The notes beneath the pieces were generated by a model, which saw only the letters and a list, made by a program, of their open reading frames with translations, was not told the DNA's origin and searched no databases. From NCBI GenBank assembly GCA_000335735.1, contig AMYY01000021.1, forward strand, positions 1 through 60,012: a stretch of 60,012 nt of DNA. The letters run 5' to 3'. This document shows, piece after piece, positions 44,492-53,030 of this stretch. The stretch comes from an alpha proteobacterium L41A. GTDB taxonomy: Bacteria; Pseudomonadota; Alphaproteobacteria; Caulobacterales; Caulobacteraceae. The position numbers were made by a program, and so were the translations under genes. The stretch's first letter is position 1; each line of letters opens with the position of its first letter.

Positions 44492-45850
44492 CTACGCCCG
44501 TCCGGTGATCGCCCGGCCGAAGCTCTTCCAACTCAGCTTCACGTCCGAAAGCGCGCCAGCGCGGAAGGCCCGCCCGGCGATCCACACCATAAAGGCGGCG
44601 GTCGCGAACATGCCGATCAGCGTCAGAATCACCTCCACCAGCGGCGGATCGCTGGGCGCGCGGGCGCTCATCAGGAAGGGAGTGAAGAAAGGGATCCAGG
44701 ACAGCACCTTCACCACTGGCGCATCCGGGCTGGTCAGGGCCATCTGCATCACCAGGATCGGCACGACCAGGATCATCATGATCGGCCCCATCAGGGTCTG
44801 GGCGTCGCGCGGCGTCTCGCAGAAGGCGCCGATGGCGGCGAACAGCACCGCATACATCAGGTAGCCGCCAACCATATAGGCGATGAAATAGAAGATCAGG
44901 CCGTCGTGCAGCAGCACCTGTCCGACGGTCGCCGCCGTCTCGGGCGAAGCCGAAATCAGGGTGAAGGCCCCGATCCCGCCCCAAACCCCCATGACCGTCA
45001 GGGTCAGCAGCGCCACGCCCAGCACCTTGCCCGTCAGGATTTCGGTCGCCGAGGCCGAGGACAGCAGCACCTCCAGGATCTTGTTCGACTTCTCCTCCAT
45101 CACGCTGTTCAGCAGGATGGAGGCGCCGGTGATGACCAGCGACCATAAGAGGAAGCCGACGCCCAGGCCGATGAAGGACGGGATCCGGTCACGCATCGAC
45201 ACCTCGCCCCCGCTGGCGGCGCTGGGCGAGAAGGACTTCACCTCGGGCCGGAAAGTCTGAACCTCCTGCGCCACGGCGGGGGCGACCCCGGCGGCGGTCA
45301 AAAGCTCGGTGCGCCGCGCATCACGAAGCGCATTGCGGACGAAGCCGGAGACGTCGTTGTCGGTGGCGCGCGCGGTCCAGACCTGGGCGGCGGGCTTTCC
45401 ATCCATGCGGCTCAGGAAGACCACGGCGTCGAGGCGCCTGGCCTTCGAGGTCTGCTTGTCCAGCGCCTTGCGGATCGCCTCGTCACGGGCCGGGCCGACG
45501 GCGTCGGCGATGGCGGGCGGCGCGTCGACGAGACGGATCTTGGGGCCGGTGATGGAGGCGACGGCGCGCCCTGCGCCTGCCTGTCCCTTTTCGGCGGCTT
45601 GGCGCAGGCGCTCGTTCTGACGATCTACGTCGGCTTGCAGGGAGGCGCGCACGGCGGCGGCCAGACCTGTCGCATTGGGACCTTCCTCGATCACCGCCAC
45701 CGACTTGATCGGCTCGGAGGCCTTAATCAGCGCCGGAATGCCGCCGCCCAGCACGGCGAACAGCGGGAAGGCCAAAAGCGACAGCCAGAAGCCGACGGTC
45801 TTGGCGTAGGCGACATATTCGCGTCGCGCGATCAGCAGGGTGCGGTTCAT
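44492..45850 (-). CDS. ABC-2 type export permease (NatB-like)
   Basis: A 452-residue membrane permease. An N-terminal helix (~17-37, WLSLLAFPLFAVLGGGI) is followed by a ~190-residue periplasmic domain, then five or six helices (ASILLNSVMEEKSNKILEVLLSS is the classic ABC-2 transition). It likely exports sodium, a lipid or a peptide with the ATPase encoded just upstream. ATG 45850 overlaps the ATPase stop (ATGA). The longer frame start at 46204 lies inside the ATPase gene and is rejected. Confidence 0.92.
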   Translation of the reverse strand: MNRTLLIARREYVAYAKTVGFWLSLLAFPLFAVLGGGIPALIKASEPIKSVAVIEEGPNATGLAAAVRASLQADVDRQNERLRQAAEKGQAGAGRAVASITGPKIRLVDAPPAIADAVGPARDEAIRKALDKQTSKARRLDAVVFLSRMDGKPAAQVWTARATDNDVSGFVRNALRDARRTELLTAAGVAPAVAQEVQTFRPEVKSFSPSAASGGEVSMRDRIPSFIGLGVGFLLWSLVITGASILLNSVMEEKSNKILEVLLSSASATEILTGKVLGVALLTLTVMGVWGGIGAFTLISASPETAATVGQVLLHDGLIFYFIAYMVGGYLMYAVLFAAIGAFCETPRDAQTLMGPIMMILVVPILVMQMALTSPDAPVVKVLSWIPFFTPFLMSARAPSDPPLVEVILTLIGMFATAAFMVWIAGRAFRAGALSDVKLSWKSFGRAITGRA

Positions 45851-46794
45851 CGGACAGCCTCCACGGATGCGACGGGTTGGTCGGGATGGTCGCCGGTCAG
45901 GCCGATGAAGGCGTCGTGCAGCGTCGGCTCCTTCAGCGCGAAGCCCCGCACGTCCAGGCCGTTCAGGAAGGCCGTCTTCAACGTGTCCTGACCCCCGGCG
46001 CCGGGCGCCAGGGCGATCTTCAGGCGACGCACGCCATCGACGTCGGACAGGGTCTCGACGCCCGCCACGCCGGGCAGGGCGGCGGCGGCGTCCGCGCTGA
46101 TCGCCCCATCCAGATCCAGGAAGCGCGGCGAGGTGGCCTTGGCCTGATCCACCGTTCCCTCGAACGCCTTCTTGCCGCGCGCCAGCAGCACCACCTTGTC
46201 GCACAGCCGCTCGGCATGCTGCATCACGTGGGTGGAGAACAGCACCGTGGCGCCGTTCGCGGCCAGGCCGCGAATCATCGCCTCCAGGCCCTGCTGGTTC
46301 ATCGGGTCCAGACCGGAGAAGGGCTCGTCCAGGATGACGAACTCGGGCTGGTGCACGACCGAGGCGATCAGCTGCACCTTCTGCGCCATCCCCTTGGACA
46401 GCTCCTTCATCTTCTTTTTCTGCGCCTCGCCCAGCCCCTGCTGCTCCAGCAGGGTCTTGGCGCGCTTGCGGCCCTCGGCGACCGGCAGGCCTTTCAGCGC
46501 GCCGAAGAAGGCGATGGCCTCGACCGGCGTCATCTTTTTATAGAGACCGCGTTCCTCGGGCAGGAAACCGATCCGATCGCGCACCTTGCGCCCGTCGTCG
46601 GCGCCCAGGATTTCGATCCGCCCCGACGTCGCCGGCTGCAACCCCAGGATCATCCGCAGGGTCGAGGTCTTGCCCGCCCCGTTCGGTCCCAGAAAGCCGC
46701 AGATCGACCCCTTCTCGACCTGAAAACTCAGATCGCGCACGGCGTGGAAATCGCCGTATCGCTTGTTCACCCCATCCAGCGTCAACGCCGCCAT
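45847..46794 (-). CDS. ABC exporter ATP-binding protein (NatA-like)
   Basis: A 315-residue ATPase. Walker A GPNGAGKTS, Q-loop in IGFLPEERGLYKKM, signature LSKGMAQKVQ and Walker B FVILDEPFSGLDP are intact; the C-terminal ~90 residues are a DUF4162-like extension. GFLPEERGLY is typical of NatA (sodium extrusion) ATPases. ATG 46794 follows GGGAGG by six bases. It is coupled to the permease by a four-base overlap. Confidence 0.94.
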   Translation of the reverse strand: MAALTLDGVNKRYGDFHAVRDLSFQVEKGSICGFLGPNGAGKTSTLRMILGLQPATSGRIEILGADDGRKVRDRIGFLPEERGLYKKMTPVEAIAFFGALKGLPVAEGRKRAKTLLEQQGLGEAQKKKMKELSKGMAQKVQLIASVVHQPEFVILDEPFSGLDPMNQQGLEAMIRGLAANGATVLFSTHVMQHAERLCDKVVLLARGKKAFEGTVDQAKATSPRFLDLDGAISADAAAALPGVAGVETLSDVDGVRRLKIALAPGAGGQDTLKTAFLNGLDVRGFALKEPTLHDAFIGLTGDHPDQPVASVEAVR

Positions 46795-46867
46795 GTCGCC
46801 TCCCAAATCCCTGACGTCAGACTAGAATCCGACGACAGGGGACGCCAGCGACTTCGGCGCGGGGCGC

Positions 46868-48754
46868 CTATTTCACCACAGGCAGGTCGATATAGGAGGC
46901 GTCGTCGCCCGCGTGATGGATGGCGTTGTCGGCGACCACGCCCTGGCTCTCGGTCTCGTTCGGTCCGCCCGTGTTCAGGTTGCGCACGAACTTGGGGAAG
47001 TTGGAGCTGGTGACTTCGACCCGGATGCGGTGACCGGGCTGGAAGGTGTTGCTGATGGTCAGCGGCGTGGGCTGCACGGTCGCTACCTGGCCCGGCGTCA
47101 GGGGTGCGGGGCGATCATAGCCGTTGCGATAGCGCGCCCGCATGATGGTGTCGCCCAGGATATAGGCCGTGCCGTCCGGCGCCACATCCACCAGCTTGAC
47201 CGCGAAATCGGTGTCTGGCGCAGAGGACGACACCTTCAGCACCGCATCGATGAAGCCGGTGACCTGCATCGGCTCGGTCAGCGCTTCCGACGTATAGACC
47301 AGCACGTCGTTGCGCGCTTCGATCGGTCGCTGATCGAAGGCCCCGGCCGTGACCAGGCCGCCGTTGCAGCAATCGCCACCGCCGATGGTCTGGACCGGGT
47401 TCATCGGATCATAGCGATAGCGGTCCGCCGGTTCGCCGGCGGGCGGCGCCTGAAGGCTCAGCAGGCCGTCGCCATTCAAGCTATTGGCTCCGCCGCCCGA
47501 GCGCAGATACATCCGCACCGTCTTGACCCCGGCCGGCGGCCACTGCGCGGCCGTGCGCCAGGCGTTTTCACCCATGTTGAAATACTGCACATGCGGCGTG
47601 CTCTCGGGGAAGGCGTGGCGCTCGCCCTTCAGCCAGCGATCGAACCAGGCGTGCACCAGGGCGTCGCTGTCGAAGGTGGCGTCGCCCAGCGGGCGGTCGC
47701 CCGACTTGTAGTTCGGCCCCAGGCCGCCAAAGGCGCAGTGGTTGTTGGGGCCGACCACGACATACTGGTTCTCGGCCGCCTCGCGATCCTGGGTGGTGGA
47801 CCGGGCGTGGTTGAACAGCTCCATGTTCGGCCCGATGGAGACGTCATACCAGCTGTTGAACCACAGCGACGGCACGCCCCAGCCCATGTCGTCGTGATAC
47901 AGGCCGCCCTGACGCCAGGCCGGATCGGATGGGGTGCGCGCGATCAACTCCTCGAAGGTGCCGGCCGGCTCGCCCAGGTCCTTCAGCATCTCGTTGACCG
48001 GCAGATGCCGAATCTGGCTGGGCCAGTTCACATCCGGCTTCTTGGCGTCCAGGTCGTTGTAGCGGACGATGCGGGCGCGGGTTTCCTGATCGATGTCCAT
48101 CGGAATCTGGGCGCGCTGCGGATTGTCCACGCCGTACAACCACACAAAGAACAGGTTGCGCGGCACGCCCCCTGTGTACCAGTTGCCCTGTTCTTGGAAC
48201 CGTCCGACCTTGCCGATGCCGGCGCCCGAAGCCTGAGGCACCATGGCGGCATGGGCGGGATGGTTCTGGGCCGCCAGGGCCAGCTGCCACTCTGCGGAGG
48301 ACGAACAGCCCAAGGTGCCGACCTTGCCGTTCGACCAGGGCTGGGCCGCGATCCACGTCAGGGCGTCATAGCCGTCGGTCTGGGGATAGCCCAGGATCTG
48401 ATAGTCGCCACCCGAGAAATACCGTCCCCGCTCGTTCTGGATGACGAAGGCGTAGCCCTTGCTGACCCAGCTCAGTGCCGAGCGCGTGGTGCGGGCGTTG
48501 TAGGCCAGCTCGTTATAGGGCGTGCGGTCGAGCACGGTCGGCAAGGGGCCGGACGCGTTCTTGGGGCGATAGACATTGGTGGCCAGTCCAACGCCGTCGC
48601 GCATCGGCACCATGACCGCCATCTGCACATCCGCCAGGCGCGACAGCTCGGTCTGTGCGGCGGCGTCGCTGTAGCGCCCATAGTCCTGAGCCGAGGCGGC
48701 GATGGGCGTGGCGGCCAACAGGCCCGCGACGACGGCGGCGACGATCTTGTTCAT
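46868..48754 (-). CDS. CocE/NonD family alpha/beta hydrolase, exported
   Basis: A 628-residue periplasmic hydrolase of the X-Pro dipeptidyl-peptidase/cocaine-esterase family. The signal (MNKIVAAVVAGLLAATPIAASAQ) ends with ASA-Q. The alpha/beta hydrolase holds the nucleophile in GTLGCSSSAEW (~155), the acid and the late histidine in GPNNHCAFGG (~340). A C-terminal jelly-roll domain (~400-620) follows (VTGFIDAVLKVSS, PGHRIRVEVTSSNFPKF). ATG 48754 has GGGAGGG seven bases upstream; the ATG six bases earlier is too close. Substrate unknown. Confidence 0.92.
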   Translation of the reverse strand: MNKIVAAVVAGLLAATPIAASAQDYGRYSDAAAQTELSRLADVQMAVMVPMRDGVGLATNVYRPKNASGPLPTVLDRTPYNELAYNARTTRSALSWVSKGYAFVIQNERGRYFSGGDYQILGYPQTDGYDALTWIAAQPWSNGKVGTLGCSSSAEWQLALAAQNHPAHAAMVPQASGAGIGKVGRFQEQGNWYTGGVPRNLFFVWLYGVDNPQRAQIPMDIDQETRARIVRYNDLDAKKPDVNWPSQIRHLPVNEMLKDLGEPAGTFEELIARTPSDPAWRQGGLYHDDMGWGVPSLWFNSWYDVSIGPNMELFNHARSTTQDREAAENQYVVVGPNNHCAFGGLGPNYKSGDRPLGDATFDSDALVHAWFDRWLKGERHAFPESTPHVQYFNMGENAWRTAAQWPPAGVKTVRMYLRSGGGANSLNGDGLLSLQAPPAGEPADRYRYDPMNPVQTIGGGDCCNGGLVTAGAFDQRPIEARNDVLVYTSEALTEPMQVTGFIDAVLKVSSSAPDTDFAVKLVDVAPDGTAYILGDTIMRARYRNGYDRPAPLTPGQVATVQPTPLTISNTFQPGHRIRVEVTSSNFPKFVRNLNTGGPNETESQGVVADNAIHHAGDDASYIDLPVVK

Positions 48755-48821
48755 GTCCATCCCTCCCAGAACGAGAGGGGACACTAGGATGTTTGCCGCG
48801 CGCGTCGCAACGTAATGCGCG

Positions 48822-49463
48822 TCAAGCCTTGGCCTTCACCGTCACTTCAAAATGGCGATCGACCACCTTGGTCGGATTGACCTGCGCGCCGCCGCGACGG
48901 ACCTCGAAATGCAGGTGCGGGCCTGTGGAATAGCCGGTGGAGCCGACCAGCCCGATGCGCTGACCGGGTGCGACCGCATCGCCGTTGGCCACATCGATCC
49001 GGCTGAGGTGGCCGTACAGGGAACTCATGCCGTTGGGGTGGCGCACCTCGATGAAGTTGCCATAGCCCTCGGGGTCGTACCCCGTGCGGATGACCTCGCC
49101 CTCGGCGGCGGTGAAGACGGTCGTGCCCTTCGGCGCAGCGATATCGACGCCCTTGTGCGCGCGCGCCTTGGCTTCGATGGCCAGTTTTCGCAGGCCGAAC
49201 GGCGAGTTGATCGCATAGCCGCGCACCGGGGCGGTGAAGGCGATCTGGCGCGTGATCGGCCCGGCTTTTTCGACCTCGGCCTTCAAGGGCGGCGAAACCG
49301 GCGCGGCGATCTGGGTCGGCGGCGGCAAGGCGGCTTCGCGCGCAGCATTTGGCGCGGCGGCGGCGGCGAAAACGGCCACGGCGGCGAAGGCGGCCGTCTG
49401 GCCGGAGTGGATCAACAGGGTCTTGCACCGCGCCATCGGCGCGTTGGACAGCAGGCGTCGCAT
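48822..49463 (-). CDS. M23 family metallopeptidase
   Basis: A 213-residue exported peptidoglycan endopeptidase or regulator. An N-terminal hydrophobic segment (AAFAAVAVFAAAAAP) is a signal or anchor. The LytM domain (~75-205) has HKGVDI, the glycine-rich GYGNFIEV, GHLSRI and the catalytic GPHLHFEV, so the zinc ligands H/D/H are complete; it is likely active. The TonB-like gene order is unrelated: it precedes CocE on the minus strand by 67 bases. Confidence 0.93.
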   Translation of the reverse strand: MRRLLSNAPMARCKTLLIHSGQTAAFAAVAVFAAAAAPNAAREAALPPPTQIAAPVSPPLKAEVEKAGPITRQIAFTAPVRGYAINSPFGLRKLAIEAKARAHKGVDIAAPKGTTVFTAAEGEVIRTGYDPEGYGNFIEVRHPNGMSSLYGHLSRIDVANGDAVAPGQRIGLVGSTGYSTGPHLHFEVRRGGAQVNPTKVVDRHFEVTVKAKA

Positions 49464-49628
49464 TCGGCGGCCTCTCCAGCGTCTCTACGCTCTGGAATGA
49501 AGGAAGCGGCGCCCGACAGCGCACGGCGTTCCGTGGGAGGGCGGCCTTATGCGTGACGGCCTAGGCGACTTTGGGGCCGTGCGGTGCGGCGGATTGTCGC
49601 ATGTCGGAACCAAGCGCCACGAGGGCGA

Positions 49629-49853
49629 TCAGGCGATGATGTCCGGCAGGATGCGGTCTTCCAGCTTCACGATCTCATCCTTAAGCGCCAGCTTCTTGCG
49701 CTTCAGCCGGGCGATCATCAGCTGGTCGGGAATGGCGGCCTGACCGAGGGCCTCGATGGAAGCGTCCAGGTCGGCGTGCTCCTGGCGCAGATGGTTCACC
49801 CGCGCCTGAAGCTCGGCCATTTCCTCGGTGATCGCAGGCGTGTCGTCGTTCAT
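49629..49853 (-). CDS. YdcH family (DUF465) protein
   Basis: A 74-residue coiled-coil protein. MAELQARVNHLRQEHADLDASI and LKRKKLALKDEI are the DUF465 pattern of two helices. The function is unknown. A second DUF465 gene lies at 51070-51243, 1.2 kb away on the opposite strand, beside ubiX. It follows TIGR02444 by 36 bases and may be the last gene of that transcript. Confidence 0.85.
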   Translation of the reverse strand: MNDDTPAITEEMAELQARVNHLRQEHADLDASIEALGQAAIPDQLMIARLKRKKLALKDEIVKLEDRILPDIIA

Positions 49854-49889
49854 CGTGTCACTCTCAAGCCGCTTATAGCCAAGCCGGCT

Positions 49890-50354
49890 TCAGCCCGGAA
49901 GGGCGTCTGCGAGCCGGATCAGGGCCGGACGGGGGGTGACGTCCGCCCACATCCGCGCCGTGGCCGCCAAGCCGTCGATGATCGGGCGGGCCGGGCCGCT
50001 TGGTTCGGGCGCCAGCGCCTCCAGCGCCTCCAGCAAATGCCGCTCCGCCTCCAGCTCCAGCGCCTTGACGCGGTTGCGCACGCTCTCGCGCGGGCCGTCG
50101 TCGATATCGGGGACCGGCGCCTTCAGGGTCCGCCGCACCGAACGCAGCGGGGCGACCACGACGCTGTCCCAGGCCCGGGCGGTGTCGCAGGCGGCCTCGA
50201 TCATCTCTTCGTCGGGCTTTCGGCCCGTCGCCGCGGCCCAGGCGGACCACAGCAGCAACGGCACGTTCTGGTCGTGGCTGTCCTGCAGCGCCAGACACGC
50301 CTCACCGACCCCCGGCGCGCCATAGGCAGCGACCGCCCAGTCCCACAGCCTCAT
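49890..50354 (-). CDS. TIGR02444 family protein
   Basis: A 154-residue cytoplasmic protein. WDWAVAAYGAPGVGEACLALQD and DQNVPLLLWSAW are the TIGR02444 signature. It starts at ATG 50354, whose bases overlap the ubiX stop (ATGA), so it is translationally coupled to ubiX. Function unknown; the region ~60-110 is charged and helical. Confidence 0.85.
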   Translation of the reverse strand: MRLWDWAVAAYGAPGVGEACLALQDSHDQNVPLLLWSAWAAATGRKPDEEMIEAACDTARAWDSVVVAPLRSVRRTLKAPVPDIDDGPRESVRNRVKALELEAERHLLEALEALAPEPSGPARPIIDGLAATARMWADVTPRPALIRLADALPG

Positions 50355-50953
50355 GACTTCAGGCCTTCCCAGCGCCGCACCGCGCCCCAATCCAGGCCGA
50401 ACAGGTCCAGCGTCCGCCCCACCGACTGGTCGACCATTTCCATGATCGAGCTCGGCCGGGCGTAAAGCGCGGGCAGGGGCGGGGCGATGATCGCGCCCAT
50501 TTCGGCCAGGGCGGTCATGGTGCGCAGGTGGCCCAGGTGGAACGGCGTTTCGCGCACCATCAGCACCAGCGGTCGCCGCTCCTTCAGCGTCACGTCCGCC
50601 GCCCGCGTCAGCAGAGTCGAGGTCACACCCGTCGCGATCTCGCTCATCGTCTTGATCGAGCAGGGCGCCACGATCATGCCCAGGGTGCGGAAGGAGCCGG
50701 AGGCGATCGTCGCCCCCACGTCGCCCAGCTTGTGAACCACCGACGCCTTGGCCGTCAGTTCGTCGGGCGACAGATCGGTCTCTTGCGACAATGTGAGCAG
50801 GGCGGCCTTGGTCACGACCAGATGACTTTCGACGCCCAGATCGTTCAACGCATCCAGCACCCGGGCGCCATAGACGGCGCCGGAAGCCCCTGAAATTCCG
50901 ACCACCAGTCTGGCAGGCGGGTTCCGTATGGCTCCGTTCACATCATCGTCCAT
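50351..50953 (-). CDS. ubiX: Flavin prenyltransferase UbiX
   Basis: A 200-residue enzyme that makes the prenylated FMN cofactor for the ubiquinone decarboxylase UbiD. The N-terminal VVGISGASGAVYG is the FMN/prenyl-binding loop; the active-site segment APCSIKTMSEIATG and the C-terminal MVRETPFHLGHL are conserved. Full length. It starts at 50953 and heads a minus-strand unit with TIGR02444 and DUF465. ubiD is not in the window. Confidence 0.96.
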   Translation of the reverse strand: MDDDVNGAIRNPPARLVVGISGASGAVYGARVLDALNDLGVESHLVVTKAALLTLSQETDLSPDELTAKASVVHKLGDVGATIASGSFRTLGMIVAPCSIKTMSEIATGVTSTLLTRAADVTLKERRPLVLMVRETPFHLGHLRTMTALAEMGAIIAPPLPALYARPSSIMEMVDQSVGRTLDLFGLDWGAVRRWEGLKS

Positions 50954-51069
50954 TTTGAGGGTCAGCCTCCTTCGGGTCCGGGGCGACGGGCTGTCACTGG
51001 AAAGTGATTACACAGCGCGCCAAACCGGGCGCTCACTCTACTGGTCCCTAACCAAAGGAGGCGCAAGCC

Positions 51070-51243
51070 ATGACCATCGAGGCTCGTATTCGCGAACTGG
51101 GTAATCGTCATCGCACCCTGGATGAGACCATCCAGAAGGAGCTTACCCGCCCGTCCACGGATCCGTTGCAGGTCAGGGCGCTGAAGCAGAAGAAGCTTCG
51201 GCTGAAGGAAGAAATCACCAGTCTGGAGGCGCGCGCGACCTAG
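51070..51243 (+). CDS. Second YdcH family (DUF465) protein, 57 residues
   Basis: ATG 51070 follows AAAGGAGG (51053-51060) by nine bases. The translation starts MTIEARIRELGNRHRTLDET and ends with LKQKKLRLKEEITSLEARAT, matching the DUF465 pattern and the gene at 49629. It is only 57 residues. It is divergent from ubiX and ends 24 bases before a strong terminator. Confidence 0.85.
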   Translation: MTIEARIRELGNRHRTLDETIQKELTRPSTDPLQVRALKQKKLRLKEEITSLEARAT

Positions 51244-51267
51244 CGTCCGCCTCCTTGAAAACGACGA

Positions 51268-51302
51268 CGGCCCCGGAGATCGCTCTCCGGGGCCGTTTTC
51301 GT
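51268..51302 (+). terminator. Rho-independent terminator after the short DUF465 gene
   Basis: CGGCCCCGGAGA (51268-51279) pairs exactly with TCTCCGGGGCCG (51284-51295), then TTTTCGTT. It also faces the 3' end of trcR (51317). Confidence 0.92.
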
Positions 51303-51316
51303 TACGCGAAGGTGGA

Positions 51317-51982
51317 TCAGTCCTTGGTGCCGAACACCGATTCCGCCGTCGGCTCGGCGCCGGGACGTTGGCGGGCTTCCGGCACGAACTCGGGCTCGGC
51401 CTCGACCTGTTCGACGGGCTGGATCGTGCCGCCGCCGTTCTTCAGGTCGTCCTTGGCCTTCTTGTCGGCGGCCTTTTTGACGATCTCGTCCAGCGCCAGC
51501 TGGCCGACCAGGCCTAGGGTCACCGGATCGACCGGCTTGATGTTGGCGCTGTTCCAGTGGGTGCGGTTGCGCACGCTTTCGATCGTGGACTTGGTCGTGC
51601 CCAGCATCTTGGCGATCTGGGCGTCGGCTACCTCGGGGTGGTTGCGCACGAACCAGGCGATCGCGTCGGGGCGGTCCTGGCGACGCGACACGGGCGTATA
51701 TTTCGGGGCCGGCTTGGCCGACTTCAGCAGTTCGGCGTGGCGGCTGACGATCGCCTTCATGCGATAGTTTTCGTCGCCCTGGGCCTTGTCCAGTTCTTCG
51801 CGCGTCAGCTGGCCGCCGGTTACGGGATCCACGCCACGGATGTCGCGCGCAACGTCGCCGTCGGCGATGCCGCGAACTTCCAGCGGGTGCAGGCCGCAGA
51901 AGTCGGCGATCTGCTCGAAGCTGAGAGAGGTGTTGTCGACCAGCCAGACCGCAGTGGCCTTGGGCATCAGAATGTCGCTCAT
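51317..51982 (-). CDS. trcR: DUF1013 transcriptional regulator TrcR
   Basis: A 221-residue alphaproteobacterial protein of the DUF1013 family. In Caulobacter, TrcR tracks with RNA polymerase and shapes cell-cycle gene expression. The sequence opens MSDILMPKATAVWLVDNTSLSFEQIADFCGLHPLEV, whose second half resembles a helix-turn-helix; a second one is around ~120 (DAQIAKMLGTTKSTIESVRN). The C-terminal ~40 residues are acidic and disordered. The neighbouring inverted repeat at 52046-52069 lies in its leader. Confidence 0.9.
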   Translation of the reverse strand: MSDILMPKATAVWLVDNTSLSFEQIADFCGLHPLEVRGIADGDVARDIRGVDPVTGGQLTREELDKAQGDENYRMKAIVSRHAELLKSAKPAPKYTPVSRRQDRPDAIAWFVRNHPEVADAQIAKMLGTTKSTIESVRNRTHWNSANIKPVDPVTLGLVGQLALDEIVKKAADKKAKDDLKNGGGTIQPVEQVEAEPEFVPEARQRPGAEPTAESVFGTKD

Positions 51983-52045
51983 GGGGCGTTCGTCCCGGTG
52001 TTGTTGAGCCGCCGAATGAGGCTTCGGCTGGCGTTGGATACGACG

Positions 52046-52069
52046 GCGCCCGGCCTTTCGACCGGGCGC
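52046..52069. other. Intergenic hairpin in the trcR leader region
   Basis: Eight-base stem GCGCCCGG/CCGGGCGC with loop CCTTTCGA, 64-87 bases before the trcR ATG on the minus strand. There is no T-tract, so it is not a simple terminator. Another small hairpin GAAGCT/AGCTTC lies at 52170-52185 just ahead of the ribosome site of the CVNH gene. Confidence 0.45.
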
Positions 52070-52202
52070 TTATGATGTCGATATAGGCCTATTCGACGCA
52101 AAAGAAAACGCTGACCGACAATCCCATACAGCAACGGTTCATCCGCCGTCTCGCAACCTTCGCGGTAATGAAGCTTTTCAGCTTCGGGAGAGGAGAACCA
52201 CC

Positions 52203-53030
52203 ATGTCCATTCTGCTTGGCGCGGCTCTGGCCGCAGCGATGGCCTCGGGCCAGGACTACGGCCCCCAACGCGTCGCCCCGCGCGGCGGCTACGCCCAGTC
52301 GTGCTCGGAAGCCTATGTGAACCGCGGCCGTCTCTATGCCGATTGCCGCGACATGCGCGGCCGGATGCGCGGTACATCGATCGAGCTGAACCGCTGCGGC
52401 GGCGAGGAGATCAACAACGACAACGGATTGCTGGTCTGCGGGCGCTTCCGTGGCGACTACGAGGACAGCCAGCCCGGCCGTCCCGGCGGCGGCTGGGGCC
52501 CCGGCAACGGCGGTCCAGACTGGAGCGGCGGCGCCGGCCGCGCGCCCCAAGGCAGTTATCGCCAAAGCTGCACGGACGCCTCGGTGCGCGGCGGTCGCCT
52601 GTTCGCCCGTTGCGAGGGCAGCGGTCGGGATCGTCGCGCCAGTTCCTTGGACTACAGCCGCTGCGGCCGTTTCGACATCGCGAACGAAAATGGTCTGTTG
52701 GTCTGTGGCCCGGTGCGAGGCCAGTGGGAAGGCGAAGGCGGGTGGAGCGGCGGCAATGGCGGCGGCTGGGGTCGGTCTTCGATCACCGTCTATGACGACG
52801 CCAACTTCCGCGGCGCCTCGCGTGAGTTCACCAGCGAGGACCGCAACCTGGGCCGCACCCCGTTCAACGACCGCACCAGCTCGATGCGCGTCCAAGGCCG
52901 CTGGGAAGTCTGCACCGACGCCGAGTTCCGGGGCCGCTGCCGCATCGTCGAAGGCGACGTCCGCTTCCTGAGCGGCGGCTTCAACGACAACATCTCGTCG
53001 CTGCGCCCCGTGCGCGGCGGGCACTACTAA
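52203..53030 (+). CDS. Secreted double CVNH plus beta/gamma-crystallin protein
   Basis: A 275-residue exported protein. A short N-terminal hydrophobic stretch (MSILLGAALAAAMASG) is a minimal signal. Residues ~29-80 (YAQSCSEAYVNRGRLYADCRD...NGLLVCG) and ~117-171 (YRQSCTDASVRGGRLFARCEG...NGLLVCG) are two cyanovirin-N homology domains, lectin-like disulfide folds. A glycine-rich linker separates them. Residues ~192-270 (SITVYDDANFRGASREF, then WEVCTDAEFRGRC) are a beta/gamma-crystallin domain, often calcium-binding. ATG follows GGAGAGGAG. The combination suggests a surface or extracellular glycan-binding protein. It overlaps the convergent oxidoreductase by four bases. Confidence 0.85.
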   Translation: MSILLGAALAAAMASGQDYGPQRVAPRGGYAQSCSEAYVNRGRLYADCRDMRGRMRGTSIELNRCGGEEINNDNGLLVCGRFRGDYEDSQPGRPGGGWGPGNGGPDWSGGAGRAPQGSYRQSCTDASVRGGRLFARCEGSGRDRRASSLDYSRCGRFDIANENGLLVCGPVRGQWEGEGGWSGGNGGGWGRSSITVYDDANFRGASREFTSEDRNLGRTPFNDRTSSMRVQGRWEVCTDAEFRGRCRIVEGDVRFLSGGFNDNISSLRPVRGGHY

